Counted from the stretch's first letter, positions 7,033-16,316 are shown. The stretch: 64,000 nt of DNA from Clostridiales bacterium (GCA_015055945.1 SVHH01000003.1:62001-126000), one strand, 5' to 3'. Made by a program: numbers and translations. Notes: a model not told the origin generated them from the sequence alone.

Positions 7033-8253
7033 ATGGGAAAAGTTGTTGTCGTAGGTGGTGGTGCTGCGGGTATGTTTGCGGCTTATGCATCGGCACTTTA
7101 CGGAAATGAAACAATTTTGCTTGAAAAAAATGAAAAGTTAGGCAAAAAAATATATATTACTGGTAAAGGGCGCTGTAACCTTACAACTACTGTCGACAAG
7201 GAAGAATTTTTTAATTCCATCGTTAGAAATTCTAAGTTCATGTTCAGCGCTATGAGTAACCTTTCCCCAGAAGACACTTTTAGTTTTTTTGAAAACAGTG
7301 GCCTGCCGCTAAAGGTTGAAAGGGGAAATAGAGTTTTTCCGGCAAGCGATAAGGCTAGCGACGTTACCAAAACTTTAGAAAAATGCTTAATTCAGTTGGG
7401 TGTTGACATTAGATTAAACACGCCCGTTACTTCGTTAAAAATTGAAAATTCTATTGTTTGCAGTGTTATAACTGAAAACAGTGAAATTGAATGTGATTCA
7501 GTTATCGTTTGTTGTGGCGGAATATCTTATCCGCTTACAGGAAGTTGTGGTGACGGCTATAAGTTTGCTAAAGCAGCTGGGCATAATGTTGTTGATTTGC
7601 GCCCGTCTTTAGTTGGTGTAGAGCTGCTAGGTGCTGACTATCTTCAAATGCAAGGTTTATCTCTTAAAAACGTAGCTCTTTATGTCAGATATAATGGCAA
7701 AAAGATATATGAAGATTTTGGTGAGATGTTATTTACGCACTTCGGCATCTCCGGACCTATAGTTCTTTCGTGTTCGTCAAAAATAAATAGATTAGATTTA
7801 TCACAAATTGAACTTGTTATTGACTTAAAACCCGCGCTTGATACAGTAACTCTCGATAGTAGGTTATTAAGAGAGTTTAAGGAAAATAATTCAAAATCAA
7901 TATTTGCGGTGATGCGCGCGTTGCTTCCTAAATCACTTATTAACGTTGTTCTTGATAGAGCAAATATTAAGCATGACAAGTCTTGTAGTGAAATAACTGT
8001 ATTAGAGCGTCAAGCAATTATAAATTCACTAAAAAATTTAACTTTTAAACCTAAAAAACTTCGTCCAGTAGAAGAAGCAATAGTAACTTCTGGCGGTGTT
8101 GACGTTAAAGAAATTAACCCTAAAACTATGGAAAGTAAGTTGATTAAAGGCTTGTTTTTTGCGGGGGAAGTTCTTGACGTTGATGCGTTTACTGGCGGAT
8201 TTAACCTTCAACTTGCATTTTCAACGGGTTATACCGCTGGTATAAATGCATGA
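7033..8253 (+). CDS. HI0933/YhiN-family FAD-dependent oxidoreductase
   Basis: The 406-residue flavoprotein belongs to the HI0933-like family (YhiN/BaiN group). It starts with a dinucleotide-binding fold VVVGGGAAGMFAAYASA, followed by LLEKNEKLGKKIYITGKGRCNLTT, the family hallmark. It ends with the second FAD contact segment VTSGGVDVKEINPKTMESK and GLFFAGEVLDVDAFTGGFNLQLAFSTG. Members are predicted NAD(P)H-linked reductases; one acts on bile acids in gut clostridia, but the substrate cannot be read here. ATG follows GGAG at good spacing. The downstream cmk-plsC-ispH cluster is in the same direction and may be cotranscribed. Confidence 0.9.
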   Translation: MGKVVVVGGGAAGMFAAYASALYGNETILLEKNEKLGKKIYITGKGRCNLTTTVDKEEFFNSIVRNSKFMFSAMSNLSPEDTFSFFENSGLPLKVERGNRVFPASDKASDVTKTLEKCLIQLGVDIRLNTPVTSLKIENSIVCSVITENSEIECDSVIVCCGGISYPLTGSCGDGYKFAKAAGHNVVDLRPSLVGVELLGADYLQMQGLSLKNVALYVRYNGKKIYEDFGEMLFTHFGISGPIVLSCSSKINRLDLSQIELVIDLKPALDTVTLDSRLLREFKENNSKSIFAVMRALLPKSLINVVLDRANIKHDKSCSEITVLERQAIINSLKNLTFKPKKLRPVEEAIVTSGGVDVKEINPKTMESKLIKGLFFAGEVLDVDAFTGGFNLQLAFSTGYTAGINA

Positions 8254-8303
8254 AAATAAAGTATAAAAAAATTTTTCTTTGATATATATAAGGAGAGAAT
8301 ATT

Positions 8304-8969
8304 ATGGATAAAATTATTAGAATTGCACTTGACGGTCCGTCGGGTAGTGGTAAGAGCACGATAGCAAAGCGTTTGTCATCAAAGCTTAACATTTTATATC
8401 TTGATACTGGTGCTATGTATCGTGCAACGGCCCTAAAGGCTATTGCGCTCGGTATTGATACGCTTGATGAAAAAGGCGTTTCAACCTTTATTGACGATAT
8501 AAACCTTGAAATTAAATATATCGACGGCACTCAACACACTTTCCTTGATGGTGAAGACGTGTCTGAAAGAATTAGAGAACCGCACGTTTCTATGGCAGCA
8601 TCTAACATTTCAAGCCTAAAATGCGTTCGTCTTAAAATGGTTGATATGCAAAGAAAGATTGCAAGTCAAATGTCTTGCGTTTTAGATGGTAGAGATATCG
8701 GTTCTTACGTTTTGCCTAACGCTGACTATAAGTTCTACATCACTGCTAGTACTGACGTGCGCGCTGATAGAAGGTTTAAAGAACTTACGTTAAAAGGTCA
8801 TAAGGTTGATTTCGAAGAATTAAAGCAAGAAATTGAACAACGTGATTATAATGATAAGACTAGAGATTTTTCTCCGCTTAAAAAAGCAGAAGACGCTATT
8901 GAAATTGACACTTCATATATGAATATCGAACAAGTTATAGGTAAAGTTTTATCATACATCGAAAAATAA
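8304..8969 (+). CDS. cmk: Cytidylate kinase
   Basis: Cmk phosphorylates CMP and dCMP with ATP. The 221-residue protein has the P-loop GPSGSGKST (11-19), DTGAMYRA of the CMP site, and the DGRDIG and RADRRF segments, with a short LID (DYNDKTRDFSPL). A strong AAGGAGAG ribosome site precedes ATG. It heads the compact cmk / acyltransferase / ispH-S1 cluster found in many Clostridia. Confidence 0.96.
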   Translation: MDKIIRIALDGPSGSGKSTIAKRLSSKLNILYLDTGAMYRATALKAIALGIDTLDEKGVSTFIDDINLEIKYIDGTQHTFLDGEDVSERIREPHVSMAASNISSLKCVRLKMVDMQRKIASQMSCVLDGRDIGSYVLPNADYKFYITASTDVRADRRFKELTLKGHKVDFEELKQEIEQRDYNDKTRDFSPLKKAEDAIEIDTSYMNIEQVIGKVLSYIEK

Positions 8970-8979
8970 AGGACTTACT

Positions 8980-9588
8980 ATGAATTTTTTTAAGAAAATA
9001 CCCGTTTGCTTAGCAAATTTATTGTTTCCTATAAAAGTATACGGTAAAGAAAACATCCCTAAGGACGGCGCTGTTTGCGTATGTAATCACTTTTCGTTTA
9101 TTGATAGTGCTTACATTCGCGCGCTCTTTAAAGACGACGTTTACTTTTTAGGTAAAAAAGAAGTGTTTAAAAACAAGTTTGCTGGTTGGATACTAAGATG
9201 TTACGGCGGAATTCCTATTGATAGAGAAAGCCCCGATATTAAGTCATTATTTACGGCTACAAAGGTTGTTAAGGAAGGCTATAAACTTGTAATCTTCCCG
9301 GAAGGAACAAGAAACAAAACTGGAACAAACGAACTTCAACAAATTAAAGGCGGGTCGGCTGTTTTTGCGGTTAAAGCAAAGCGACCTATTGTACCAATGA
9401 TGATATTGCATAAGGCGCGCCTTTTTAAAAGAAACGCTTTAATTATCGGTGAGCCATTTTATTTGGAAGACTATTATTCTAAAAAACTCACAGCCGATGT
9501 TGTTGACGAGATGGATGAGTTTGTTAGACAAAAAATGATAGAACAGCAAAAAATCTTATTTACGTTAATCGCAAAGAAAAAGAAATAA
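8980..9588 (+). CDS. plsC: 1-acyl-sn-glycerol-3-phosphate acyltransferase (PlsC family)
   Basis: The 202-residue membrane-associated acyltransferase should add an acyl chain to lysophosphatidic acid, giving phosphatidic acid for phospholipid synthesis. The catalytic H-x4-D motif is NHFSFID, the second block is GGIPIDRE and the third is FPEGTR. The N-terminus (PVCLANLLFPI) is a likely membrane contact. It lies 10 nt after cmk and 2 nt before ispH, so the three are cotranscribed. The exact acyl acceptor is inferred from the family. Confidence 0.9.
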   Translation: MNFFKKIPVCLANLLFPIKVYGKENIPKDGAVCVCNHFSFIDSAYIRALFKDDVYFLGKKEVFKNKFAGWILRCYGGIPIDRESPDIKSLFTATKVVKEGYKLVIFPEGTRNKTGTNELQQIKGGSAVFAVKAKRPIVPMMILHKARLFKRNALIIGEPFYLEDYYSKKLTADVVDEMDEFVRQKMIEQQKILFTLIAKKKK

Positions 9589-9590
9589 AT

Positions 9591-11687
9591 ATGAAAGTTT
9601 TACGTGGAAAAAACGCGGGTTTTTGCTTTGGCGTTAAAAGAGCGGTGTCTGCTGCTGAAAAACTAAGTGGTAGCGGTAACTACGTTCTTGGATCAATTAT
9701 TCATAACGAAAGTGTTATCAATAAGCTTGAAAAAGCGGGAGTAAAGACAATAAACTCGTTTGATGAAGTATCTTTTAATAAAGGTGACAACTTGCTTATA
9801 AGAACACACGGTGAGAGCGAAGACACAATAAATAGAGCAAAAGCGCTTGGCGTAAATGTTATCGACTGCACTTGTCCGTTCGTTAAAGAAATTCATAACA
9901 TAGTAAAATCTCATTACGAAAAAGGTTATACCATAGCAGTGATTGGTGATAAAGATCACCCTGAAGTTAAGGGGATAAACGGGTGGTGTAATAACAAGGC
10001 GGTAATTATTGATAAGGACGATATACTTAATCAAATTGAAGCCGATAAATTGTGTGTTGTGGTTCAAACGACCTATTCTGAAGAAAAATTTGATAAAATA
10101 GTTAAAAATTTTACTTTTAGCAAGGTAAAAACAGTTGATATTTTCAAAACAATTTGCTATACTACAAAGGAGCGACAAAGGGAAGCGGAAATTTTATCCG
10201 CTGAGTGTGATGCCGTTATAGTTTTAGGCGGATCAAACAGTAATAACACTAATAAACTTTATGATATTTGCACTAAAAATTGCAAACAAGTATATAGAGT
10301 TGTTGACCCTGTCGAATTCAATTACGAAAAAATAAAAAGATTAAATAAAGTTGGGGTTGTCTTGGGGGCGTCCACGCCGATCGAGCAATTCCGGGAGGTT
10401 GTCTCAAAAATGGAGAACGTTACAGAAGAAATCATCACTACTACTGGTGAGATTCAAAAGGAAGAAGTTGCATCTGAAATGGAAAAAGCATTTTCCAGCA
10501 TTAAACCGAGCAAAGACCTTAAGATTGGTCAAATCGTAACCGCAGTTATTACTTCGGCTAAAGATGAAGGTCTTACTTTGTCAATTAAAGATTCAAAGAA
10601 AGATGACTTGTCTCTTCCTAAGAGTGAAATTATGGGTGAATACGATAAGGAGGCTTATCAAGCAAAAGTAGGCGAAAAGATTCGCGTTATGGTTATCGCT
10701 AAACAACCTATTGTTTTCTCTGAAAAAGCTATGGAAAGCGTTCTTAAAGAAGAAGCCGAAATCGAAGAAATCAAAAATGGTAAGATTTTTGAAGTTACCG
10801 TTGACTCTACTAATAAAGGTGGTCTCAACGCTAAATATGGTAGATACAGCGTATTTATTCCCGCATCACAAATCAAACTTGGTTTTGTTAAAGATTTAGA
10901 AAAATACGTAGGTAAAACCTTAAGACTTAAAGCTGAAAAAGTTGAATCAAGAGGCGCTCGTAGACAAATTGTTGGTTCACAAAAGGTTATCTTAGAAGCT
11001 GAAAAAGCTGAAAGAGACGCAGCTAAAGCTGCTAAAGAAGCTGAATTCTTTGCAAGTATTCAAGAAGGCGACGTTGTTTTAGGTACTCCCGTTAGATTTG
11101 CTGCTTTCGGTGCATTCGTTGACGTAAACGGTTTCGATTGCTTAGCGCACATTTCTGATCTTTCTTGGACTGGTTGTAAGGCTTGCGCTGACGTATTAGA
11201 ACTTGGTAAACAAACTGAATTCAAAATCTTAAAGATTGATGAAGAAAATAAGCGTGTTTCTATCGGTTACAAACAACTTCAACCTAAACCTTGGGAAACT
11301 GTTACTGAAAAGTATAAGGTTGATGACGTTATCACTGGTAAGGTTGTAAGAATTGTTAACTTTGGTGCTTTTGTTGAAGTTGAAAAAGGTATCGACGGTT
11401 TAGTTCACGTTTCACAAATTTCAAATCAATGGCTTGAAAATCCTGTAACTGCTTTAGAAGTTGGTCAAGAAGTTCAAGCGAAGATTATTAATATCGATCC
11501 TGAAAAGGAAAAGATGAACCTTTCTATCAAGGCTTTGCTTCCTGAAGTTGAAAAACCAGTTAAGGAAGAAAAGGTTAAGAAAGTTAAGGATGATTCTGAA
11601 GAAGAATATCCTGAACTTCGTGAATGGAAAGACGATGCTGATAGCGGTGTTTCAATTGCTGAAATGCTCGGTAACAGCGAAAAATAA
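9591..11687 (+). CDS. ispH: IspH (HMB-PP reductase) fused to ribosomal protein S1-like domains
   Basis: The 698-residue fusion has an N-terminal 4Fe-4S IspH domain (about 1-285), which converts HMB-PP to IPP and DMAPP at the end of the MEP pathway. Its cluster cysteines are C12 (GFCFGV), C95 (DCTCPFV) and C189 (KTICYTTKERQ), with H38, H73 and H123 of the active site. From about 305 come four S1 (OB-fold) RNA-binding repeats; the last two (GDVVLGTPVRFAAFGAFVDV, GKVVRIVNFGAFVEV) are the most typical and the first is degenerate. The fusion is known in Clostridia. Two terminators follow the acidic, lysine-rich tail. Confidence 0.95.
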   Translation: MKVLRGKNAGFCFGVKRAVSAAEKLSGSGNYVLGSIIHNESVINKLEKAGVKTINSFDEVSFNKGDNLLIRTHGESEDTINRAKALGVNVIDCTCPFVKEIHNIVKSHYEKGYTIAVIGDKDHPEVKGINGWCNNKAVIIDKDDILNQIEADKLCVVVQTTYSEEKFDKIVKNFTFSKVKTVDIFKTICYTTKERQREAEILSAECDAVIVLGGSNSNNTNKLYDICTKNCKQVYRVVDPVEFNYEKIKRLNKVGVVLGASTPIEQFREVVSKMENVTEEIITTTGEIQKEEVASEMEKAFSSIKPSKDLKIGQIVTAVITSAKDEGLTLSIKDSKKDDLSLPKSEIMGEYDKEAYQAKVGEKIRVMVIAKQPIVFSEKAMESVLKEEAEIEEIKNGKIFEVTVDSTNKGGLNAKYGRYSVFIPASQIKLGFVKDLEKYVGKTLRLKAEKVESRGARRQIVGSQKVILEAEKAERDAAKAAKEAEFFASIQEGDVVLGTPVRFAAFGAFVDVNGFDCLAHISDLSWTGCKACADVLELGKQTEFKILKIDEENKRVSIGYKQLQPKPWETVTEKYKVDDVITGKVVRIVNFGAFVEVEKGIDGLVHVSQISNQWLENPVTALEVGQEVQAKIINIDPEKEKMNLSIKALLPEVEKPVKEEKVKKVKDDSEEEYPELREWKDDADSGVSIAEMLGNSEK

Positions 11688-11698
11688 TTGATAAATTA

Positions 11699-11729
11699 AG
11701 CAGGCTCAATCGAGTCTGCTTTTTGTTTT
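11699..11729 (+). terminator. Terminator 1 after ispH-S1
   Basis: AGCAGGCTC (11699-11707) pairs with GAGTCTGCT (11712-11720) with one G-T pair; a T-rich tail follows. Confidence 0.85.
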
Positions 11730-11735
11730 AATTTT

Positions 11736-11763
11736 AAAGCGTGGCTAAAGCCGCGCTTTTTTG
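11736..11763 (+). terminator. Terminator 2 after ispH-S1
   Basis: AAAGCGTGGC (11736-11745), loop TAAA, and GCCGCGCTTT (11750-11759) form a hairpin followed by T residues. The tandem arrangement separates the housekeeping operon from spoIIIA. Confidence 0.8.
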
Positions 11764-11795
11764 TTCTATAAAAATTTTAATTGAATAAAATTTAA

Positions 11796-12647
11796 ATGAT
11801 GGAACTTAAGTTTTTGCCTTTAAGAATAAAAAATGTAATAGAAACATTAGATGTGGACAAGTTGTATGAGATAAGGTTTAGAGTAAATCAACCAATTAAA
11901 ATAAATTTTAACGGCAAATATAAATACCTATTAAACTCGTATAACGAAAAAATTTTTGCGACAAATAATGACTTTGATGAAATAATAAAAAAAGTTACCG
12001 AATACTCGCTTTACGCGTATAATGAGAAAATAAAAAACGGATATTTGTATGCGCTTGGCGGTGTGCGCTTAGGGTTGTGTGGAGAGTGTGTTTTTGACAA
12101 CGAAAAAATTATTACTATAAAAAACATTACTTCAATAAACTTAAGAGTACCACATAATATTTCAGGATGTTCAAACACATTCTTTGACAAGTTGGTTCAA
12201 GGTAGTAAGATTTATAATACACTAATAATTTCTCCACCATTTTATGGAAAAACAACTATGCTTAAAGACGTTGCATATAAACTTAACAACTTAAATTTAG
12301 GCAATATTTTGATTATTGACGAGCGCGGTGAATTTACAAACGTTCAAGGTGAAAATATTGATAAAATTACTTTTTGTAATAAATCATACGCGTTTGAATA
12401 TGGCGTAAGAGTAATGTCGCCGAGTATTGTAATTGCGGACGAGTTAGTAGGTGAAAATGACTGGAATTACGTTTATAATGCATGTAAAAGTGGTGTTTCT
12501 ATTATTGCAAGTGCACATGGAAGTTCAATCGATGACGTAATAAATAAGTCATTTTTTAACAATAAAGTTTTTGAGCGTTATGTGGTAATTAGTGAAAAAA
12601 TAGGCACCGTTAGTGCTATATATGATAAAAATATTAGTTTGATATGA
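11796..12647 (+). CDS. spoIIIAA: Stage III sporulation protein AA, ATPase of the SpoIIIA channel
   Basis: The 283-residue protein is a secretion-ATPase-like component of the SpoIIIA-SpoIIQ channel, made in the mother cell and acting at the engulfing membrane. The N-terminal half carries the EIRFRVNQPI segment. The P-loop is SPPFYGKTT (146-154), where the usual first glycine is serine, followed by IIDERGEF (Walker B) and ASAHGSS. There is no ribosome site before the ATG pair; the A/T-rich upstream has AATAAAAT, similar to a SigE -10, but no convincing -35. The next gene overlaps by 4 nt. Confidence 0.92.
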   Translation: MMELKFLPLRIKNVIETLDVDKLYEIRFRVNQPIKINFNGKYKYLLNSYNEKIFATNNDFDEIIKKVTEYSLYAYNEKIKNGYLYALGGVRLGLCGECVFDNEKIITIKNITSINLRVPHNISGCSNTFFDKLVQGSKIYNTLIISPPFYGKTTMLKDVAYKLNNLNLGNILIIDERGEFTNVQGENIDKITFCNKSYAFEYGVRVMSPSIVIADELVGENDWNYVYNACKSGVSIIASAHGSSIDDVINKSFFNNKVFERYVVISEKIGTVSAIYDKNISLI

Positions 12648-13096
12648 AGTTTTTTCTAGGTATATTGCTGTTTTTAGCATCAGTAATATTTGGTTATATT
12701 TCATCTACAAAATTTACTAAAAGAACTGATTTGTTTTCTGAGTTTTGCGCTTTTAATCAACTAACAATAAGCGAAGTGGAGTTTGCTCAAAACACGATAA
12801 ACACAATAATTAATAGCATTGATAGTTCTTTTGCTAAGGATGTTAAATCTTATTTAGAACAAGGTAATTTTATTAAATATGATTTTTTAAACGAAGAAGA
12901 AAATAATTTAATTTTAACTTACTTAAAAAACGTTGGTGCTCAAGATAAAATATCACAATTACAGTATTTAAAAAAAATTGATTTAGACATTAATAGACGC
13001 TTAGATGTTTGTAAAGAAGAAATGAAGAAATATAAATCACTATACGTAAAGGTCGGTTATTTAGTGGGACTAATTTTGTTTGTGCTTGTTTTATAG
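12644..13096 (+). CDS. spoIIIAB: Stage III sporulation protein AB
   Basis: The 150-residue protein has an N-terminal membrane helix (about 3-20) and a C-terminal one (about 135-150) around a helical domain with the family segment KEEMKKYKSLYVKVGYLVGL. SpoIIIAB is part of the mother-cell side of the feeding channel. Its ATG overlaps the spoIIIAA stop (ATGA), so translation is coupled. Confidence 0.88.
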   Translation: MKFFLGILLFLASVIFGYISSTKFTKRTDLFSEFCAFNQLTISEVEFAQNTINTIINSIDSSFAKDVKSYLEQGNFIKYDFLNEEENNLILTYLKNVGAQDKISQLQYLKKIDLDINRRLDVCKEEMKKYKSLYVKVGYLVGLILFVLVL

Positions 13097-13102
13097 GTAA
13101 AT

Positions 13103-13300
13103 ATGCAAATTGATATTATATTTAAAATAGCAGCAATTGGAATTTTAATTACAGTAATAACACAGGTATTAAAAAAAAGTGATAGGGATGATATAGCCAC
13201 GTTGGTGTCGCTTGCAGGATTTATTATTGTTTTAACTTTTGTTATTGATATGATTAGTGATTTATTTGAAAATATTAAAAATATATTTTACTTGTATTAA
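13103..13300 (+). CDS. spoIIIAC: Stage III sporulation protein AC
   Basis: This 65-residue protein has two membrane helices (about 5-22 and 33-52) and the family pattern IFKIAAIGILITVITQVLKKSDRDD. It is a small integral-membrane subunit of the SpoIIIA complex. Length and position match other spore formers. The next gene starts at the stop codon. Confidence 0.92.
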   Translation: MQIDIIFKIAAIGILITVITQVLKKSDRDDIATLVSLAGFIIVLTFVIDMISDLFENIKNIFYLY

Positions 13301-13680
13301 TGATTAAAATAATAATTGTTGCTCTTGTTTTTGCTGTTATAATTTCATACTTAAAGGCATCTGGTAGTGATTTATACGTTTTAGCACTTGTGGGTGCTGG
13401 AATTATACTGTTTAGTTTAGCATTTGAATATTTAGTAGAAACAGTAGATTTTGTTAGACAACTAATAGATAAAACTGGCGTTGATCAAGAATTTTATAGA
13501 ATAATTTTCAAAATAACAATAATTGGATATCTTATTGAATTTTCGGCTGATACCATAACAGATTTAGGCTTTAAAAGCCTTGCGGACAAACTTGTGTTTG
13601 TGGGTAAATTCATAATATTTAGCGTATCGTTGCCCATTTTATATGCAGTATTTAATTTGTTAACAGGATTGGCATCATGA
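13300..13680 (+). CDS. spoIIIAD: Stage III sporulation protein AD
   Basis: The 126-residue membrane protein has three to four hydrophobic helices and shares the AC-type fold (KITIIGYLIEFSADTITDLGFKSLADKL). It is part of the membrane platform of the SpoIIIA channel. It overlaps spoIIIAC by one base and spoIIIAE by 4 nt. Confidence 0.92.
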   Translation: MIKIIIVALVFAVIISYLKASGSDLYVLALVGAGIILFSLAFEYLVETVDFVRQLIDKTGVDQEFYRIIFKITIIGYLIEFSADTITDLGFKSLADKLVFVGKFIIFSVSLPILYAVFNLLTGLAS

Positions 13681-14837
13681 AAAATAAAAGAATTGTTGTG
13701 GTTATTTTTCTTTTAATAAGTTTTATTTCGTTTGCAGTAAATATTAATACTGTCTACGCTAACGAACTTAGTGAAAATATTGAAGAGCAACTTATCAACT
13801 TAGACTTAAGCGAACTTGAAAGTTTTTACAACGAGTTGACTGCTGATTTTGAAGGTGTAGATTTTATTTCATTTTTAAAAAAGAACTTAAACGGTGAATA
13901 CGTTTATAATGCTGAAAACTTTTTTGATTACTTAAAAGATATTTGTTTTGATTTTGTTAAAGACTTTTTACCTACGTTCATTTCTGTCATAATTATAGCA
14001 GTAATTTGTGGTTTTTTACATAAAAATAGAAACACAAATATAGGTGAGAGTGTGTCAGAAATTACGTATTTTGCAGCAATATTAAGTATTATATTGCTTT
14101 TAATGGTTAAGATTTATCCGTTAATTAAAAATACTGAAATCGTTATTAAAAATATAGCGAAATTAATAGAGATTATGTCACCCATAATCGTTACGTTAAT
14201 GGTTGCGGTAGGGGGTAACGTATCTGCAAGCGTGTATAAACCTATTGTTGCATTTTTTACTGGGGCATTTGTTAACGTTGTGTTAAACATAATTGTTCCA
14301 TTAATATTGTTGTTTGCAGTTTTTAACGTTGGTGCAAGTTTTTCTTCGGTAATAAAATTTAATAAATTTGCTGATTTTTGCGCGGGTGCAATTAAATGGA
14401 TATTAGGAATTTTAGCAACAATATTTGGATTATTTTTATCTATTCAAGGCTTAACTTCTGCACATTTTGACGGAATTTCATTAAAGGCAGCAAAGTACGC
14501 AATATCTAATTCTGTACCTATAGTTGGCGGGTTTTTAAAGGATGGATTTGATATCGTAATTGCAGCAAGTGTATTGATTAAAAATTCAATCGGTGTATGT
14601 GGAATTGTTGTTTTAATATATTTAATTCTCTCGCCAGTGTTGTATTTATCTGTTTTAAGTATATTACTAAAGTTATGTGCTGCAATCTTAGAGCCTATTT
14701 GCGACGTTAGAATATCAAATTTATGCGTTGCTTCTTCAAAAACTTGCTCTTATTTAATCGCCGCAATTTTAACGGTTGCTTTAATGTTTTTTATTTTAAT
14801 TTTAATGCTAATTTTGTCGGCAAACGCATTTGTTTAG
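13677..14837 (+). CDS. spoIIIAE: Stage III sporulation protein AE
   Basis: The 386-residue polytopic membrane protein starts with a signal-like segment ending near residue 30 (VYANEL). A soluble stretch follows, then about six to eight helices including PIIVTLMVAVGGNVSASVYKP and GFLKDGFDIVIAASVLIKNSIG, both typical of SpoIIIAE. It is the largest membrane subunit of the feeding-tube complex. Translation is coupled to spoIIIAD through ATGA. Confidence 0.93.
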   Translation: MKNKRIVVVIFLLISFISFAVNINTVYANELSENIEEQLINLDLSELESFYNELTADFEGVDFISFLKKNLNGEYVYNAENFFDYLKDICFDFVKDFLPTFISVIIIAVICGFLHKNRNTNIGESVSEITYFAAILSIILLLMVKIYPLIKNTEIVIKNIAKLIEIMSPIIVTLMVAVGGNVSASVYKPIVAFFTGAFVNVVLNIIVPLILLFAVFNVGASFSSVIKFNKFADFCAGAIKWILGILATIFGLFLSIQGLTSAHFDGISLKAAKYAISNSVPIVGGFLKDGFDIVIAASVLIKNSIGVCGIVVLIYLILSPVLYLSVLSILLKLCAAILEPICDVRISNLCVASSKTCSYLIAAILTVALMFFILILMLILSANAFV

Positions 14838-14839
14838 TT

Positions 14840-15319
14840 ATGAAAGAATGGGTTATAGGAATTGTCGTTTCTGTATTTGCATTTTCAGTAATATCGCTTG
14901 TATTGCCAAATGGTAGTACGGCTAAGTTTATTAAGCAATTATTTAGCGTAATAATGATTTTTATTTTATTACAACCGTTTGTAAATACAAATACATTTTA
15001 TGAGCAAAGTTTTGTTTATAACGATAAAATATCGTTTATTCAAAATGATTTTTTAGAATATGCGCACGATAAAAGCGTCAGTATTCATTATGAAAACATA
15101 AATAAAATTTTACTCAACTTTGGTGTTGAAAATGCTAATGTAGATATGCTTTATTATACTGATGAAAATTATAATTTGAAAATTGAAAAGGTGGTTATTA
15201 ATTTGGAAAATTCAGTAATAAAGACGGACAGGGAGCATATAGATATTATTGACCAGATAAAAACAAGCATCGGAAATTATCTTTCATTAGATAAAAACTT
15301 GGTTGTTATTTATGATTAA
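14840..15319 (+). CDS. spoIIIAF: Stage III sporulation protein AF
   Basis: The 159-residue protein starts at the ATG 2 nt after the spoIIIAE stop. The frame is open further upstream, but only inside spoIIIAE. Two membrane helices (about 5-21 and 32-47, VISLVLPNGSTAKFIKQLFSVIMIFILLQP) precede a soluble domain. Membrane topology and place in the operon match SpoIIIAF, a channel subunit. Confidence 0.88.
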   Translation: MKEWVIGIVVSVFAFSVISLVLPNGSTAKFIKQLFSVIMIFILLQPFVNTNTFYEQSFVYNDKISFIQNDFLEYAHDKSVSIHYENINKILLNFGVENANVDMLYYTDENYNLKIEKVVINLENSVIKTDREHIDIIDQIKTSIGNYLSLDKNLVVIYD

Positions 15320-15824
15320 AAATTTTATTGAAAAAACAAAGGATGCGTTTGATAAACTTGTTCAAGGCAAGAAACTTCAGTATATTTTAATTTTCATTAT
15401 AGTTGCAATTTTAATATTAACTTTAGTTCTTAACTTTTCACAAAGTGAAAAAGAAGTTATTACCGAAACAAATAGCGCAAACGAATATGTTAATGAACTT
15501 GAAAATAAGTTGTCTAAGGCGTTAAGCAAAGTTGAAGGCGTTGGGGAAGTTTCGGTAGTAATTAAAGTAGAGTCGGGCATGGAAACGGTTCTAGCAACAA
15601 AAAAAGTTACGACAAAAAACTCTAATGGAGAAGTGACTGAAGATACACCTATAATTGTTAATGGAAAAACAGTTGTATTGAAAGAATATTATCCTAAAAT
15701 TACAGGAGTTCTAATCGTTGCTAAAGGGGCGAATAAAATTGCCATCTTAAACAAAATTCAACAAGCGACAGTTTCGCTTTTGGATATAGAATTAAACCAA
15801 ATAGAAATTTTGACAATGGAATAA
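15312..15824 (+). CDS. spoIIIAG: Stage III sporulation protein AG
   Basis: The 170-residue ring-forming protein of the intermembrane channel has one membrane helix (about 25-42) and then the ring-building fold with the family segment LSKALSKVEGVGEVSVVIKVESG. A C-terminal strand region ends in VSLLDIELNQIEILTM. The ATG lies inside the end of spoIIIAF (8-nt overlap); an upstream TTG at 15303 is less likely. Confidence 0.92.
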   Translation: MIKNFIEKTKDAFDKLVQGKKLQYILIFIIVAILILTLVLNFSQSEKEVITETNSANEYVNELENKLSKALSKVEGVGEVSVVIKVESGMETVLATKKVTTKNSNGEVTEDTPIIVNGKTVVLKEYYPKITGVLIVAKGANKIAILNKIQQATVSLLDIELNQIEILTME

Positions 15825-15836
15825 GGAGAAAATAAT

Positions 15837-16316
15837 ATGTCAAAGAAAAGAAAAATAATTGTACTCTCTTGCATGATTGCGCTTTTAGCAGTTACCGCCG
15901 TGTTCAACTTTATTTTGACTACGGATACCATTTCTAACGAGCAAGCAGCGATTGTTAGTAACGCTAACTATTTTACGCAATATAGAAGTGAACGTGTAAC
16001 CACAAGAAACGAACAAATCGTTCAACTTGATGAAATTATTGCAACTTCTGCAGCCGACAGCACTGAAAGATCTGATGCGCTCTCAATGAAAATTGAACTT
16101 ACTGAAATTACTGAAAAAGAAATGCTATTAGAAAACTTGATTAAAGCATACGGTTTTGAAGACGTAGTTGTTGTTATTGGCTTAGAATCTGAAAACATTA
16201 ACGTTATTACAAAAACAAGCGAATTAACAACTGATGATGCAATAGTTATTCATTCAATTTTGGCTGAAGAAGTAAATGCAGCACCTGAAAACGTAAAAAT
16301 TATACCTATTTCTTAA
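15837..16316 (+). CDS. spoIIIAH: Stage III sporulation protein AH
   Basis: The 159-residue protein has an N-terminal membrane helix (about 7-27) and an extracellular YscJ/FliF-like domain (about 65-159). In Bacillus the SpoIIIAH domain zips with forespore SpoIIQ across the two membranes. The C-terminal pattern LLENLIKAYGFEDVVVVIG..INVITKTSELTTDDAIVI is typical. A strong AAGGAG ribosome site precedes ATG. It is the last gene of the spoIIIA operon; no terminator is visible before the asp23 gene. Confidence 0.93.
   Translation: MSKKRKIIVLSCMIALLAVTAVFNFILTTDTISNEQAAIVSNANYFTQYRSERVTTRNEQIVQLDEIIATSAADSTERSDALSMKIELTEITEKEMLLENLIKAYGFEDVVVVIGLESENINVITKTSELTTDDAIVIHSILAEEVNAAPENVKIIPIS

Noticed and set aside
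9693..10178. 161-codon minus-strand frame inside ispH
   Set aside because: It lies opposite the conserved IspH domain with its cluster cysteines; no independent support.
11763..11791. SigE promoter of the spoIIIA operon
   Set aside because: AATAAAAT resembles the -10, but no -35 at proper spacing is present, so it is not listed as a site.
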